Part shown: positions 63,056 to 64,000 of the stretch, piece by piece
How positions within the stretch are numbered: position 1 is the first letter of the stretch
How the letters are laid out: each line of letters opens with the position of its first letter
Assembly (NCBI RefSeq): GCF_014522265.1
Contig: NZ_CP017024.1
Location: forward strand, 1,330,001 to 1,394,000
From: Pseudomonas oryzihabitans
GTDB lineage: Bacteria > Pseudomonadota > Gammaproteobacteria > Pseudomonadales > Pseudomonadaceae
Direction: 5' to 3'
Length of the DNA stretch: 64,000 nt
Translations under genes and position numbers: made by a program
The notes under the pieces: model-generated
What the model was told of the DNA's origin: nothing
The model's input: only the letters and a program-made list of their open reading frames with translations
Database searches by the model: none

Positions 63056-64000
63056 GGAGAAAACCGAGAGGAAAGACTTCGTTCAACACGGCCGCCAGGG
63101 CTGGCGGCAGTGCACTGAGGCGCTGGGCGCCGGCCTCGTGGGCCACCCGGCCTGCCGGGGCGTGCAAGACCAGCCCGGCGGTACGGGCGCGCTCGGGGCC
63201 CACCAGGTGGTGGTCGGAGCCTGTTCCAGACTGAGGACGAGGGTGCATCCCGCCAGCGCTGGCAGCCGCTGCGGCGCGATGCCAGGGACCTCGGGAAGCA
63301 TCCGGACATTGCCAATGGCCAGCAGCGTTGTTGTCCAGGGTGAGGAATCGCCGAGCAGGAACCGGCACTTCAGGCCGCGCTGCCGACAGCGGCGCAAGAC
63401 CATCAGCCAGCGCTGCGCCAGGCCCGGTGCCTGCAGAAGATCGCCGATCAGCACATTGCCCAGCTCCGTCCGCGGTGACGCCGGCTCGGCCCTGGGCGCG
63501 GCCAGCTGAATGACCGGCACTGCCGGACAACGCAGCTGCAGGGACGTCGTCAGGGCCGCGTAGGGCGTCAGCAGCGCCCTGGCCCGCTGCAGGAACAGCG
63601 CAGCGGATTCCAGCAAGGGCGAGGCAAAGTCATCGCTGCCCTGTACCTCATAGGGAATGTTCAACTGCAGGGGCAGCGCCCGCAGCGCATCGGGGCAGTC
63701 CGCGGCCTGCAGATAGCGCAACCGCGCCGGAGCCAGCTGCCCCAGATCCTCCAGCAGCAGATCGGCCTGGGCGGGCAAGCGATAGTCCAGCAGCAGAGGC
63801 AAGCCGTAGCCATGCAGGCGCAGCTCGATGAGCAACTGGCCGTCGTGCTGCCGATGGGCCAGGGTGCAGGCCGGCGGCTCCCCGCCCGCCAACGCCTGCC
63901 GCGCGAAATGGCTGGCCGATGCGACCTGGGCGATGATGCCCGCCGTCGCGATCCGAGGGCCGAGCAAGACCAGGCGCGCGCGCTGCAGACGATCTCGATA
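63048..64000 (-). pseudogene. Glycosyltransferase-like protein, partial and frameshifted
   Basis: The frame is open to the right edge of the window, so the N-terminus is outside. The visible part (RLVLLGPRIATAGIIAQVASASHFARQAL, LNIPYEVQGSDDF, ELGNVLIGDLLQAPGLAQRWLMVLRRCRQRGLKCRFLLGD, LAGCTLVLSLEQA) fits a GT4-like domain. Near 63220 one base is missing beside a CC, and DHHLVGPERARTAGLVLHAPAGRVAHEAGAQRLSALPPALAAVLNEVFPLGFLHE continues in the next frame to TGA 63048, overlapping the start of the next gene by 8 bp. That overlap supports the second-frame C-terminus as the true one. Unshifted, the frame ends at 63083. Confidence 0.72.

Overview
The window is a GC-rich (about 65 percent) chromosomal segment of a Pseudomonas-type gammaproteobacterium. 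The evidence is the gene content (glutathione-independent formaldehyde dehydrogenase fdhA, phoB-phoR, MifS/MifR-like DctB/DctD, betI-betB-betA, an ohrR-ohr pair, a sigma54-driven glycine cleavage operon) and several short palindromic dispersed repeats of the kind common in Pseudomonas. A yellow-pigmented P. oryzihabitans-like species would fit, but the species is an inference. No rRNA operon, CRISPR array, integrase or complete insertion sequence was seen; there is one tRNA gene, tRNA-Thr(TGT), at 55649-55724.

Layout. 1-5.1 kb: fdhA (cut by the window edge), an MHS-family transporter, an acyl-CoA thioesterase, a DUF4432 sugar-epimerase-like exported protein and a glycine-zipper protein. 5.1-13.1 kb: a leftward galactose/galactonate catabolic operon, dgoR (IclR type)-dgoK-dgoA-dgoD-MFS-lactonase-galP-like, which would import galactose and galactonate, open the lactone, and convert galactonate to pyruvate and glyceraldehyde 3-phosphate. 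13.2-15.3 kb: phoB-phoR behind a Pho box. 15.3-26.6 kb: a DctB-like sensor, then a tightly overlapping five-gene cluster (thermostable-hemolysin family protein, AMP-forming ligase, haem-oxygenase-like putative metal oxidase, short-chain dehydrogenase, exported TPR protein), a second OmpR-type two-component system with a frameshifted kinase, a DctD-like sigma54 activator, and an MHS dicarboxylate/alpha-ketoglutarate-type transporter with a textbook -24/-12 promoter. The five-gene cluster is the best candidate for an undescribed biosynthetic or signalling system and sits between the two halves of the DctB/DctD pair.

26.6-33 kb: a region of local duplication and decay (a small gene with a decayed second copy, four copies of a 115-bp repeat, a DUF559 pseudogene), then topB with a LexA-type box upstream, a GcvA-like LysR regulator and a GST with a frameshift. 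32.5-37.1 kb: gcvT, gcvP (frameshifted) and gcvH, with a sigma54 promoter and TyrR-like boxes upstream; the TyrR-like activator at 41.5-43.0 kb is a good candidate (GcsR-like) for its control. 37.1-39.6 kb: an AT-richer islet holding one orphan secreted-type protein. 39.6-50.7 kb: poxB, the TyrR-like activator, ohrR-ohr, an esterase, a LysR gene divergent from a reductase-MRJP-nitroreductase set, and an LLM monooxygenase with an HxlR regulator. 50.8-55.1 kb: betI-betB-betA with two BetI operators. 55.6-64 kb: tRNA-Thr and a leftward cluster of four large glycosyltransferase genes running out of the window.

A recurring anomaly is that four genes (the QseC-like kinase, GST, gcvP, the last glycosyltransferase) are each broken by one missing base in or beside a C run. 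Because gcvP is among them, uncorrected homopolymer error in the assembly is the simplest explanation. The DUF559 stop codon and the decayed duplicate at 27.4 kb are instead base substitutions and look like genuine decay.
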